From assembly GCF_026015985.1 (NCBI RefSeq), contig NZ_CP110389.1:930001-994000 (forward strand): a stretch of DNA of 64,000 bases. The letters run 5' to 3'. Source of the stretch: Rhodopseudomonas sp. P2A-2r (lineage in GTDB: Bacteria; Pseudomonadota; Alphaproteobacteria; Rhizobiales; Xanthobacteraceae). This document shows positions 46,728 to 55,423 of this stretch, piece by piece. The notes beneath the pieces were generated by a model, which was not told where the DNA came from, searched no databases, and saw nothing but the letters and a program-made list of their open reading frames with translations. Each line of letters opens with the position of its first letter. Within the stretch, counting starts at the first letter, position 1. The translations under genes and the position numbers were made by a program.

Positions 46728-48107
46728 TCAGTACCTGGCAACGACCGGGGTGTTGAAGTGGTAGTTCAGGCCGGTGCGGAAGATGTGCTCCTTGACCGAG
46801 GTGGACGAGGTGAGCGCAGCCGCTCCGACACCGGGAACAGTTCCGACGAAGGCGTTCGAGCTGGAACCCAGATCGACATAGAGGTATTCGGTCTTCGAGG
46901 TCCAGTTCGGCCCGAACAGGCCGAGCAGCTTGAACGGGGTCTCGATGCCGCCGCCGACTGCGTAGCCATCCCCAGTCTTGGAGAAGCTGGCAATCTGGAC
47001 GCCGCCAGCGTTGATCTTGGTCTTTACGCTGCCGTAAGCGTAACCGCCGGTGGCGTAGAACAGGGTCTGACCGACCGAGTAGCCGAGGCGACCGCGAACG
47101 GTACCGAACCAGGGAAGCTTCTGGTCATAGGCGACGCCGCCCAGAGCGACCGTGGTCTTGTTGTCCTTCTGGCTGGAGCCCTGGATGTCGGCTTCGATGC
47201 CGTAAACCCAGTTGCCGGCCTGCCAGTTGTAGCCGGCCTGCACGCCGCCAACGACGCCGTCGGGAACCAGGTTGAAGGACTCAACCCCGGGGGCGCCGGC
47301 AAGCGTGCTGCGATTGCGGCCGATACCGGATCCGACGTTGCCGCCGAGATACCAGCCGGTCCAGTTCGCCGCCACCGGGGCGGTGTAGCCGGCATTGGTG
47401 CCGCCGATGCGGTAGTTCAGGCCGACGCGGAACAGGCTTTCGCGGAATTCGCTGGCGTAGACCTGGCCGGCGAACGCATCGCTCTTGTTGCCGAGGTTCA
47501 GGTAGAGATATTCGATCTTGCCGGTCCAGTTGCCGCCGAGCGCGGCTTCAACGCCGGAGCCGACGGTCCAGCCGCCCTGCGTGCGGTTGTTGGTGAACGC
47601 GGTCGCGCCGCCTTCGGTGATCGTGGTCTTGACGTTGCCATAGGCGTAACCGCCGGTGAAGTAGCTCAACACCGGACCGGTCGCGAGACCGACGCGGCCG
47701 CGAACCGTGCCGAACCAGTCGTTCTTGGTGTTGTAGGTGGTCAGCGTCCCGCCGATCAGCCCGCCGCCAACGGCAGGATAACCGTCCGAGAGGCCGGCGC
47801 CCTGGATGTCGGCTTCGATGCCGTACACGATCGGGCCGAGCAGCGAATCAGCCTGCCAGTTGTAGCCGATCTGACCGCCGCCGAAGCCGCCGTTCGGGGC
47901 CTGGTACAGCGAATCGCCGGTGAAGCTGTGTCCGGTGCGGTCGCGGGCAGTGCCGACACCGGCGTTCACGCCGATGTAGAAGCCGGTCCAGTTGTAGACC
48001 GAAACGAGCGGCGCCTTGTAATAGGGGGCCTTGGCGGCCATGTCGGCGGCCTGCGCACTTACAGCGGTTCCGAGGAGCGCGGCGCTGGCAAGAAGGATAC
48101 GTTTCAT
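46728..48107 (-). CDS. Double-barrel Omp25/31-type porin, complete
   Basis: 459 residues. Sec signal MKRILLASAALLGTAVSAQA|AD. First unit YNWTGFYIGVNAGVGTARD to FRVGLNYRIGG; second unit ANWTGWYLGGNVGSGIGRN to the C-terminal NYHFNTPVVARY. The final 20 or so codons and terminator region are almost identical in DNA to the second porin, a sign of gene conversion. It is the most upstream of three copies and has the longest promoter region. Confidence 0.9.
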   Translation of the reverse strand: MKRILLASAALLGTAVSAQAADMAAKAPYYKAPLVSVYNWTGFYIGVNAGVGTARDRTGHSFTGDSLYQAPNGGFGGGQIGYNWQADSLLGPIVYGIEADIQGAGLSDGYPAVGGGLIGGTLTTYNTKNDWFGTVRGRVGLATGPVLSYFTGGYAYGNVKTTITEGGATAFTNNRTQGGWTVGSGVEAALGGNWTGKIEYLYLNLGNKSDAFAGQVYASEFRESLFRVGLNYRIGGTNAGYTAPVAANWTGWYLGGNVGSGIGRNRSTLAGAPGVESFNLVPDGVVGGVQAGYNWQAGNWVYGIEADIQGSSQKDNKTTVALGGVAYDQKLPWFGTVRGRLGYSVGQTLFYATGGYAYGSVKTKINAGGVQIASFSKTGDGYAVGGGIETPFKLLGLFGPNWTSKTEYLYVDLGSSSNAFVGTVPGVGAAALTSSTSVKEHIFRTGLNYHFNTPVVARY

Positions 48108-48474
48108 TAGAGACCCCGATTAATTTGAAGTCCGAAAATACTGGAGATCCCCCGGATTGTCTGTGCCCAGGCCGCCACAGTGCCTTGAAATGCAACCTGG
48201 CCTCGCCGGAATGACGTTAAAGTTGGGCTGCCCGGCCGCCGCCACCCCCCGGATATGGCCGATGGCGCATTGCCGGACGGCGGCGCCGCGCAAGGCAGGC
48301 GCGCCGCATTGATTCGCGGCGATTGGGAACTCCGGAAAATCCCAGCCTGTCAGGGCACTTGCCATCCAAACCGGCCCCGCACAGGATGACCGCAGGCCGT
48401 CAAAGCGTCGAACGGACGCACGGCTCAAGAAAATGGCCCGCACAAGCGGAGCCGGGCATCAGGGAGAAAACCAC
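48108..48474. other. Divergent promoter region, porin and LivK-type gene
   Basis: 367 bases between oppositely directed genes. It must hold both promoters. GC-rich, with no recognised operator, RNA or gene seen. Confidence 0.5.
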
Positions 48475-49704
48475 ATGGCTGCGCGTCACATCTGCGTCAT
48501 ACGGTCAGCGGCTGTCGCCGCCATCGCGACAACCCTGGCAGCAACGGCGCCCGGGGCGCTTGCCGCCGACAAGAAATACGATCCCGGCGCCACCGACACC
48601 GAAATCAAGATCGGTCAGACCATCCCGCATAGCGGCCCCGGCTCGCTCTATGGCGTGCTCGGCCGTGTCGGCGAAGCCTATTTCCAGCAGCTCAACGAAA
48701 GCGGTGGCATCAACGGCCGCAAGATCAAGTTCCTGACCATGGACGATTCCTACAGCGCGCCCAAGGCGGTGGAGGCAACGCGCCGGCTGGTCGAGCAGGA
48801 TGAGGTGCTGGCGCTGTACGGTTCGCTGGGCACCGCGCCGCAGACCGCCGTGCACAAATATCTCAACAGCAAGGGCGTGCCGCAATTGCTGCTGAACACC
48901 GGGGCCTCGAAGTGGAACGACCCGAAGAACAACAAATGGACCATGGCCGGGCTGCCGCTGTATCCGACCGAGGCGCAAATTCTGGCGAAATACGTTCTCA
49001 GCGTGAAGCCCAACGCCAAGGTCGCCATTCTCTACCAGAACGACGATTTCGGCCGCGATTTTCTCGCGCCGTTCAAGAAGGTGCTGGCAGAGGCCGGTGG
49101 CAAGGCGTCGGTGATCGCGGAGCAAAGCTACGATCTCACCGAGCCCACGGTGGATTCGCAGCTGATCAACCTGTCGAAGTCCGGCGCCGACGTCTTTTAT
49201 AACATCACCACTGGCAAGGCGACGTCGCAGTCGATCCGCAAGGTGGTCGAACTCGGCTGGAAGCCACTGCAATTGCTGTCGGCGGGCTCGACGGGGCGTT
49301 CGATCCTCGACGCCGCAGGTCTGGACAACGCCAAGGGCATCGTTTCGATCGCCTATGGCAAGGACATCGGCGCGCCGCGCTACGCCAAGGATCCCGACGT
49401 CATGGCGTTCGAAGCGCTGCGGGCCAAATATCTGCCGAACATCGCCGCGGACAATTCCATCGCGTTCTTCGGCTATGGCCAGGCGGTGTCCATGGCCGAG
49501 ATCCTGCGCCGCTGCGGCGACGAACTGACCCGCGAAAACGTGCTGAAGCAGGCCATCGGCCTCAACGGTTTTCGTGCGCCGCAGATGCTGCAGGGCGTCA
49601 GCTACAGCTACACCGCCACCGACTATGCGCCGATGAAAACTCTGTTCACCCAGCAGTTCGACGGCAAGGACTGGGTGCTGTCGGACAAGCCGGTCACGGA
49701 ATAG
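48475..49704 (+). CDS. Branched-chain amino-acid-type ABC transporter binding protein (LivK family)
   Basis: 409 residues with a Sec signal ending in APGALAA. The mature part begins DTEIKIGQTIPHSGPGSLYGVLGRV, the type I periplasmic-binding-protein fold, and YQNDDFGRDFLAPFKKVL marks the second lobe. The start at 48475 has AGGGAG upstream. No permease genes are adjacent. Ligands in this subfamily include aromatic and branched compounds as well as amino acids, so the ligand is open. Confidence 0.9.
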   Translation: MAARHICVIRSAAVAAIATTLAATAPGALAADKKYDPGATDTEIKIGQTIPHSGPGSLYGVLGRVGEAYFQQLNESGGINGRKIKFLTMDDSYSAPKAVEATRRLVEQDEVLALYGSLGTAPQTAVHKYLNSKGVPQLLLNTGASKWNDPKNNKWTMAGLPLYPTEAQILAKYVLSVKPNAKVAILYQNDDFGRDFLAPFKKVLAEAGGKASVIAEQSYDLTEPTVDSQLINLSKSGADVFYNITTGKATSQSIRKVVELGWKPLQLLSAGSTGRSILDAAGLDNAKGIVSIAYGKDIGAPRYAKDPDVMAFEALRAKYLPNIAADNSIAFFGYGQAVSMAEILRRCGDELTRENVLKQAIGLNGFRAPQMLQGVSYSYTATDYAPMKTLFTQQFDGKDWVLSDKPVTE

Positions 49705-49719
49705 CGGGACGCCTCACGA

Positions 49720-49815
49720 CGTCATTGCGAGCCTCCGGGTCCGGCTCCGCGAAGCAATCCAGCAAGCCACAGGCAAGACTGGATTGCTTCGTCGCAAGGG
49801 CGCCTCGCAATGACG
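49720..49815. repeat. GTCATTGCGAG-type inverted repeat
   Basis: CGTCATTGCGAG at the left and CTCGCAATGACG at the right are exact inverted copies. Inside, GCGAAGCAATCCAG and CTGGATTGCTTCG pair too. This long palindrome family is widespread in Bradyrhizobium-like genomes. It lies between the binding-protein and helicase genes. Confidence 0.85.
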
Positions 49816-49839
49816 GGCGTGAATGCCTAGCTTCTCCCT

Positions 49840-52462
49840 GTGCCTCCGCGAAAACCCGTTCCGCCGCCTGAACTGCCCGAGATATTCACGCGCTGGTTCG
49901 CCGCGCGCGGCTGGTCGCCGCGCGCGCACCAGCTGGAACTGCTTGCCAAGGCCCGCGCCAATCGCTCGGCCCTGCTGATCGCTCCCACCGGCGCCGGCAA
50001 GACGCTGGCCGGATTTCTGCCGACGCTGGTGGAGTTGAGTGGGGATGAAGAAAAAGCGCTGTCGCTCCCTCTCCCCCGCCTTGCGAAGCTTCGCTTCGCT
50101 TGGGGGAGGGGAAAGAAAGATCCCTCGTCTCCACCGGCAACGGCGTGCAGCGCACCGGCGGCCTGCACACGCTGTACATCTCGCCGTTGAAAGCGCTGGC
50201 CGTCGATATTGCGCGCAATCTGGAAGCGCCGATCGCCGAGATCGGGCTGCCCATCAAGGTCGAGACCCGCACCGGCGACACACCGGTGTCGCGCCGCGCC
50301 CGGCAGCGCCGCTATCCGCCGGACATCTTGCTCACCACGCCGGAACAGCTGGCGCTGCTGCTGTCGTCCGACGATGCGCCGTTTCTGTTCGGCTCGCTGA
50401 AGCGCATCGTGCTCGACGAGCTGCATGCGCTGGTGACCTCGAAGCGCGGCGACCTCTTGTCGCTTGGGCTGGCGAGATTGTGGCAGCTGGCGCCTGATAT
50501 CCGCGCCATCGGCCTGTCTGCCACGGTGGCCGAGCCGGAATCGCTGGCGCGGTTTCTGGTGCCGCAGCCGGTGGGTGCCATAGCCGCGGCCGATATCGTG
50601 GTCGCCGGCGGCGCTGCCGCACCCATCGTGGAGATGCTCGACACCAAAGAGCGGTTGCCGTGGGCCGGCCATTCGGCGCGCCATGCGCTCAATGAAATTT
50701 ACGACCTGATCAAGGGCAACAAGACCACGCTGGTGTTCGTCAACACCCGCAGCCAGGCCGAGATGCTGTTCCAGGAACTCTGGCGCATGAACGACGACAA
50801 CCTGGCCATCGCCCTGCATCACGGCTCGCTGGATGTGGCGCAGCGCCGCAAGGTCGAGGACGCCATGGCCGCCGGCCGATTGCAGGGCGTGGTCTGTACC
50901 TCGTCGCTCGATCTCGGCGTCGACTGGGGCGACGTCGATCTGGTGATCAATGTCGGCGCGCCCAAGGGCGCGTCGCGGCTGATGCAGCGCATCGGCCGTG
51001 CCAACCACCGCCTCAACGAGGCCTCGCGCGCGGTGCTGGTGCCGGCCAACCGCTTTGAGGTGCTGGAATGTGCCGTGGCCATCGATGCTGTGGCGGAGAA
51101 CGCGCAGGACACGCCGCCGTTGCGCACCGGCGCGCTCGACGTGCTGGCGCAGCACATCCTCGGCTGCGCCTGCGGCAAGCCTTTCCTGGCCGACGAACTC
51201 TACGACGAGATGCTGTCCGCCGCGCCCTATGCCGAGCTCAGCCGCGTCGATTTCGACGACACCCTCGATTTCGTGGCCTCCGGCGGCTACGCGCTGAAGA
51301 CTTGCGAGCGCTTCGCGCGCATCAAGCAGGACAAGGCGGGATACTGGCGCGTCACCAATCCCAAGGTGCGGCAGATGTACCGCATGAATGTCGGCACCAT
51401 CGTCGAGGATACCATGCTGAAGGTGCGGCTGGTGCGCGGCGGCCGCGGCGGCGACCAGGAAAAAGCAAGGGATCCACCGGCATGATCGCGCGCGGCGGTC
51501 GCATGCTCGGCCAGATCGAGGAGTACTTCATCGAGAACCTGGTGGTCGGCGACACCTTCGTGTTTGGCGGCGAGGTGGTGCGCTACGAAGCGCTGATGGA
51601 AGATCAGGTCTATGTGTCGCGCGCCCACGACAAGGACGCACGGGTGCCGTCCTATATGGGCGGCAAGTTTCCGCTCTCCACCTATCTCGCCGAACGGGTG
51701 CGCAATCTGCTGGCCGACAAGCGCGCATGGAGCACGCTCCCCGACCAGGTGCGCGACTGGCTGTCGCTGCAGGCCGATCTGTCACTGGTGCCTGGTGCGC
51801 GCGAGCTGATCGTCGAGACGTTTCCGCGCGCCAATAAGAATTACCTGGTGTGCTATCCGTTCGAGGGCCGTCTCGCGCATCAGACGCTGGGCATGTTGCT
51901 GACGCGCCGGCTGGAGCGCGGCGGTGCCCGGCCGCTCGGCTTCGTCGCCAATGAATATGCGCTGGCGGTGTGGAGTCTCGGCGACATGTCGCACATGATC
52001 CGCCACGGCACGCTCGATCTCGACGCGCTGTTCGATCCCGACATGCTGGGTGACGACCTCGAGGCATGGCTGGCGGAATCCGCACTGATGAAGCGCACCT
52101 TCCGCACTTGCGCGGTGATCTCCGGCCTGGTACCGCGGCGCTTTACCGGCGAGGAAAAGAGCAAGCGCCAGGTGCTGTTCTCGACCGACCTGATCTACGA
52201 CGTGCTGCGCAAGCACCAGCCCGATCACGTGCTGCTGCGCGCCGCCCGCGCCGACGCCGCCACCGGCCTGCTCGATATCCGTCGCCTCAGCGACGCGCTG
52301 ACGCGAATCAAGGGCAGCATCATTCACCGGGAACTCGACCGGGTGTCGCCGCTGGCGGTGCCGGTGATGCTGGAAATCGGCCGCGAACCGGTGTACGGCG
52401 AAGCGTCAGACGAGTTGCTGGCGGAAGCCGCCGAGGAGCTTGTCAGGGAAGCCACGTCGTAG
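49840..52462 (+). CDS. Ligase-associated DEXH-box helicase (Lhr type), two frame breaks
   Basis: Lhr-like superfamily 2 helicase of DNA repair. It starts at a GTG. Walker A is APTGAGKTLAG; then TLYISPLKALAVD, the DELH box in VLDELHAL, LSATVAEP, FVNTRSQAE, SSLDLGVDWGD and QRIGRANHR. The frame breaks twice: at the GGGGG run 50102-50106 inside an inserted palindrome, and at the AAAAA run 51460-51464. One extra base at each gives about 874 residues, a normal length plus an insert of some 20 residues. The C-terminal part reads intact to 52462. With the phosphoesterase downstream, it completes the repair set with the ligase and exonuclease. Confidence 0.88.
50068..50111. repeat. CCTCTCCC-family palindrome inside the helicase gene
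   Basis: Arms CCTCTCCCCC and GGGGGAGG surround GCGAAGCTTCGC, the same design as the intergenic copies at 6.75 and 15.97 kb. It lies between the Walker A motif and motif Ia of the helicase, where relatives have a shorter loop. Confidence 0.75.
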
Positions 52463-52468
52463 CGATCG

Positions 52469-52552
52469 GTAGCCCGGATGGAGCGAAGCGCAATCCGGGG
52501 CTGTGGAGCTGAAACGAGGGTCCCGGATTGCGCTACGCTCCATCCGGGCTAC
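52469..52552. repeat. GTAGCCCGGATG-type inverted repeat between helicase and phosphoesterase
   Basis: GTAGCCCGGATGGAGCG at 52469 and its complement ending at 52552 (CGCTCCATCCGGGCTAC) frame a stem interrupted by small differences. Typical extragenic palindrome of this group. Confidence 0.85.
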
Positions 52553-52560
52553 AAAAGAGC

Positions 52561-53253
52561 ATGCACCGCGAATCGACCCTCACAGATATCAACGCCGTCA
52601 CCCTCGCCGGCGTCACGCTCCATGCCGATCTGTCCGGCGCGTTGTACTGGGAAGAGCAGCGCCTGCTGGCGGTCTCCGACCTGCATCTGGAGAAGGGCTC
52701 CAGCTTCGCCATGCGCGGCACGCTGCTGCCGCCCTACGATACCATTGCCACTTTGGGCCGGCTCGGCGCGGTGATCGCGCGACACGATCCGTGCACAGTG
52801 ATTGCGCTCGGCGATTCCTTCCATGATCGCAATGCCCATGAGCGGCTGTCGCAGCCGAACCGCGATGTCCTCAGTGCGCTGCAATTGCGCCGCGACTGGA
52901 TCTGGATTTCCGGCAATCACGATCCCGCTTTGCCGTCCAATCTCGGCGGCGTGGTGGCGCAGGACGTCGCCATCGGCCCCATCGTGTTCCGCCACGAGCC
53001 GACCGGTGCTGCGGGCGAGATCGCCGGCCATCTGCATCCCAAGGCACGGGTGTCGACCCGCGGGCGTTCCATGGAGCGGCGCTGCTTTGCCAGCGATGGC
53101 GCGCGCGCCATCATGCCGGCCTTCGGCGCCTATACCGGCGGCCTGAACATCCGCGCTGCCGCCTTTGCGCGGATCTTCCAGACACTCGGCTTTGTCGCCC
53201 ATGTGCTGGGCGACCGCCGGTTGCACGCCATTGCGGCGTCGCGCTGCCATTAA
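52561..53253 (+). CDS. pdeM: Ligase-associated metallophosphoesterase PdeM
   Basis: 230-residue binuclear metal phosphoesterase. Motifs in order: VSDLHLEKG (about residue 40), IALGDSFHD, WISGNHDPA and AGHLHPKA. In the four-gene repair set the enzyme works with the exonuclease, helicase and ligase on damaged DNA; its nuclease activity differs by species. The start at 52561 is the first codon after the repeat; longer frames would read the repeat. Confidence 0.93.
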   Translation: MHRESTLTDINAVTLAGVTLHADLSGALYWEEQRLLAVSDLHLEKGSSFAMRGTLLPPYDTIATLGRLGAVIARHDPCTVIALGDSFHDRNAHERLSQPNRDVLSALQLRRDWIWISGNHDPALPSNLGGVVAQDVAIGPIVFRHEPTGAAGEIAGHLHPKARVSTRGRSMERRCFASDGARAIMPAFGAYTGGLNIRAAAFARIFQTLGFVAHVLGDRRLHAIAASRCH

Positions 53254-53268
53254 GGCCGCGCGAACGAA

Positions 53269-54075
53269 TCAGCGTCCCTTGAAATTTGCCACCCGGCGTT
53301 CCTCGGTGGCCTTGACGCCTTCCTTGAAGTCTTCCGTGGCGCGCAGCCTTGTCTGTTCGGCCAGTTCATGCGTGGTTGCGGCAGCGACGCGGTCGGCGAT
53401 GTTGCCTTTCATGGTAGCGCGGGTCGAGAGCAGGCCGAGCGGCGAGCATTCGGCGATTTCCTCGGCCAGCTTGATGGCAGCATCGCGCACCTCGGCCTGG
53501 GGAACGCAGAGGTTGGCGAGGCCCATCTTCAGCGCCTCTTCGCCGCCGACGCGGCGGCTGGTGTAGAACATCAGCTCGGCATTGTTCTTGCCGACGATCT
53601 CTGGCAGCGCCACGGTGAGGCCGAAACCAGGATGAAAGCCGAGCTTGGTGAAGTTGGCGGCGAAACGCGCCTCGGGGCAGGTGACTCGGAAATCCGCCGA
53701 CACCGCGAGCCCAAGCCCTCCGCCGATGGCCGCGCCCTGCACGGCCGCAACGATCGGCTTTTTCGCGCGGAAGATTCGCACGGCCTCCATGTAGAGATGG
53801 CCGATCGAGCCGAGGTTGTCGGCGGGATCGCCGCTCTTCGCCGCCGCTTCCGTTTCCTTGCGGTTGGGATCGCTGAAATCGGCGCCGGCGCAGAATGCCT
53901 TGCCCTGCGCGCACAGCACGGTGGCGCGGATCTCCGGATCGGCGTCGATGGCGTCAAGCGCATTGGCGATCTGCTGGATCAGCATGATGTCGAAGAAGTT
54001 GAACGGCGGCTTGCGGATCTCGATGATCGCGATGTGACCGCGGGTCTCGACGGCGATGTCTTTGTAGGTGGTCAT
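53269..54075 (-). CDS. Enoyl-CoA hydratase/isomerase (crotonase) family protein
   Basis: 268 residues. The two oxyanion-hole segments are present (GKAFCAGADF and [17 protein letters not shown]). By hand alignment the usual catalytic glutamate before the LG.IPG motif is replaced (ANFTKLGFHPGFG), so it may not hydrate enoyl-CoA in the usual way; isomerase or hydrolase activity is possible. It is the last gene of the minus-strand acyl-CoA cluster. Confidence 0.87.
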   Translation of the reverse strand: MTTYKDIAVETRGHIAIIEIRKPPFNFFDIMLIQQIANALDAIDADPEIRATVLCAQGKAFCAGADFSDPNRKETEAAAKSGDPADNLGSIGHLYMEAVRIFRAKKPIVAAVQGAAIGGGLGLAVSADFRVTCPEARFAANFTKLGFHPGFGLTVALPEIVGKNNAELMFYTSRRVGGEEALKMGLANLCVPQAEVRDAAIKLAEEIAECSPLGLLSTRATMKGNIADRVAAATTHELAEQTRLRATEDFKEGVKATEERRVANFKGR

Positions 54076-54127
54076 GGAGTCTCCGTAAGGCTGATGATTG
54101 GAATATGTCGCAACTGGGCGCCGTCGC

Positions 54128-54217
54128 TCCTCCCCCGTTGGGGAGAGGGGGCACTGTAGAATAGAAGGCCCTCACCCGACCGGCTTTGCCGGTCGACCTC
54201 TCCCCAACGGGGAGAGG
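54128..54217. repeat. CCTCTCCC-family palindrome pair in the acyl-CoA cluster
   Basis: A full copy CCTCTCCCCAACGGGGAGAGG lies at 54197-54217, a GACCGGCTTTGCCGGTC hairpin at 54178-54194, and an inverted copy CTCCCCCGTTGGGGAGAGG near 54129. They separate two genes of one cluster and may reduce downstream expression. Confidence 0.8.
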
Positions 54218-54225
54218 TGAAGAGT

Positions 54226-55386
54226 TCACCGCAGCCCCAGCCCGCGCGCGATGATGCCGCGCAGCACTTCGGTGGTGCCGCCCTGGATGGTCAGCTTCGG
54301 CGCGGTCTTGATGGCGAAGGACAGCATCTCGTCCAGGGTGGCGTGGTTCGACGGGTCGCCTTCGACGAAAGCGGCGAGCTCGCGGACCCGGTGCGGCAGT
54401 TGCTGCTCCCAGATGGTGCCGATGTCCTTGACGATGGAGGCTTCCACCACCGGCTCCTTGCCGGCCTGCAGCATGCCGGCCACCGACACCGACATCCGCC
54501 GCATGGTGTGCAGCTGCGCGACCAGACGGCCGATGCCCTCGGCGCTGCGGGTGTCCGGATTCTTGCCGACGGCGCGGACCAGCTCGGTCAGCACGTAATA
54601 GGTCTCGAGAAAGCGCTCCGGCCCCGATCGCTCATAAGCGAGTTCGGACGTTGCCTGTTTCCAAGCGCCGTCAAGTTCGCCGAGCATGTAGTCATCGGGG
54701 ATGAAGTGGTCGGTGAACACCACCTCGTTGAACTCATACTGTCCGGTGATCTGCGCAATCGGGTTCACCGCGATGCCCGGCTTCTTCATGTCGACCAGAA
54801 ACTGGGTCAGGCCGTGTCTGCGGTTCTCCTTGGTGGAGGGCGACGTCCGGAAGATGGCGATCATGTAGTCGGCGATGTGCGCCGAGGTGGTCCAGATCTT
54901 GCTGCCGTTGATCAGCCATCCGCCGTCGGTCTTGGTGGCCTTGGTCTTGGCCGCGAACAAGTCGGAGCCGGAGTTCGGCTCGCTCATGCCGATGGAGAAG
55001 CAGACTTCGCCGCGGCAGATGCGCGGCAGGATGTCCATCTTGATGTGCTCGGGCGCGTATTTCAGCAGCACCGGGCCGCTCTGGCGGTCGGCGACGAAGA
55101 AGCGCCGCACCGGCGCATTGGCCACGCGCATTTCCTCGGTGACGACGTAGCGCTCCAGGAAGCTGCGCTCGTGGCCGCCATATTGCTTCGGCCAGGTCAT
55201 GCCGAGCCAGCCGCGTTCGCCGACGCGACGCGAAGATTCCGGCGCATCGGAATCCTCGCGCTGCGGCTTGTGCGGATCGAAGGTGCCGGCGGCGATCTCC
55301 TCGGCGAGGAAGGCGCGCACTTCGCGGCGCAGCACCTCGCATTCCTCGGGCAGGCGGATCGGATCGAAACGGAGGGCTGCGCTCAT
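54226..55386 (-). CDS. Acyl-CoA dehydrogenase, large-subunit type
   Basis: 386 residues. N-terminal helical domain, then the FAD motifs CFSIGMSEPNSGSDLFAAKT and WLINGSKIWTTSAHIAD, and C-terminal LTIQGGTTEVLRGIIARGLGL. Part of a pair with the next gene upstream; such pairs form heterotetramers acting on CoA thioesters of ring or chain acids. Substrate not readable. Confidence 0.92.
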   Translation of the reverse strand: MSAALRFDPIRLPEECEVLRREVRAFLAEEIAAGTFDPHKPQREDSDAPESSRRVGERGWLGMTWPKQYGGHERSFLERYVVTEEMRVANAPVRRFFVADRQSGPVLLKYAPEHIKMDILPRICRGEVCFSIGMSEPNSGSDLFAAKTKATKTDGGWLINGSKIWTTSAHIADYMIAIFRTSPSTKENRRHGLTQFLVDMKKPGIAVNPIAQITGQYEFNEVVFTDHFIPDDYMLGELDGAWKQATSELAYERSGPERFLETYYVLTELVRAVGKNPDTRSAEGIGRLVAQLHTMRRMSVSVAGMLQAGKEPVVEASIVKDIGTIWEQQLPHRVRELAAFVEGDPSNHATLDEMLSFAIKTAPKLTIQGGTTEVLRGIIARGLGLR

Positions 55387-55423
55387 GGTCGGTCTCGTCT
55401 CAGAAGCAAGGGAAGTTCAGGGA

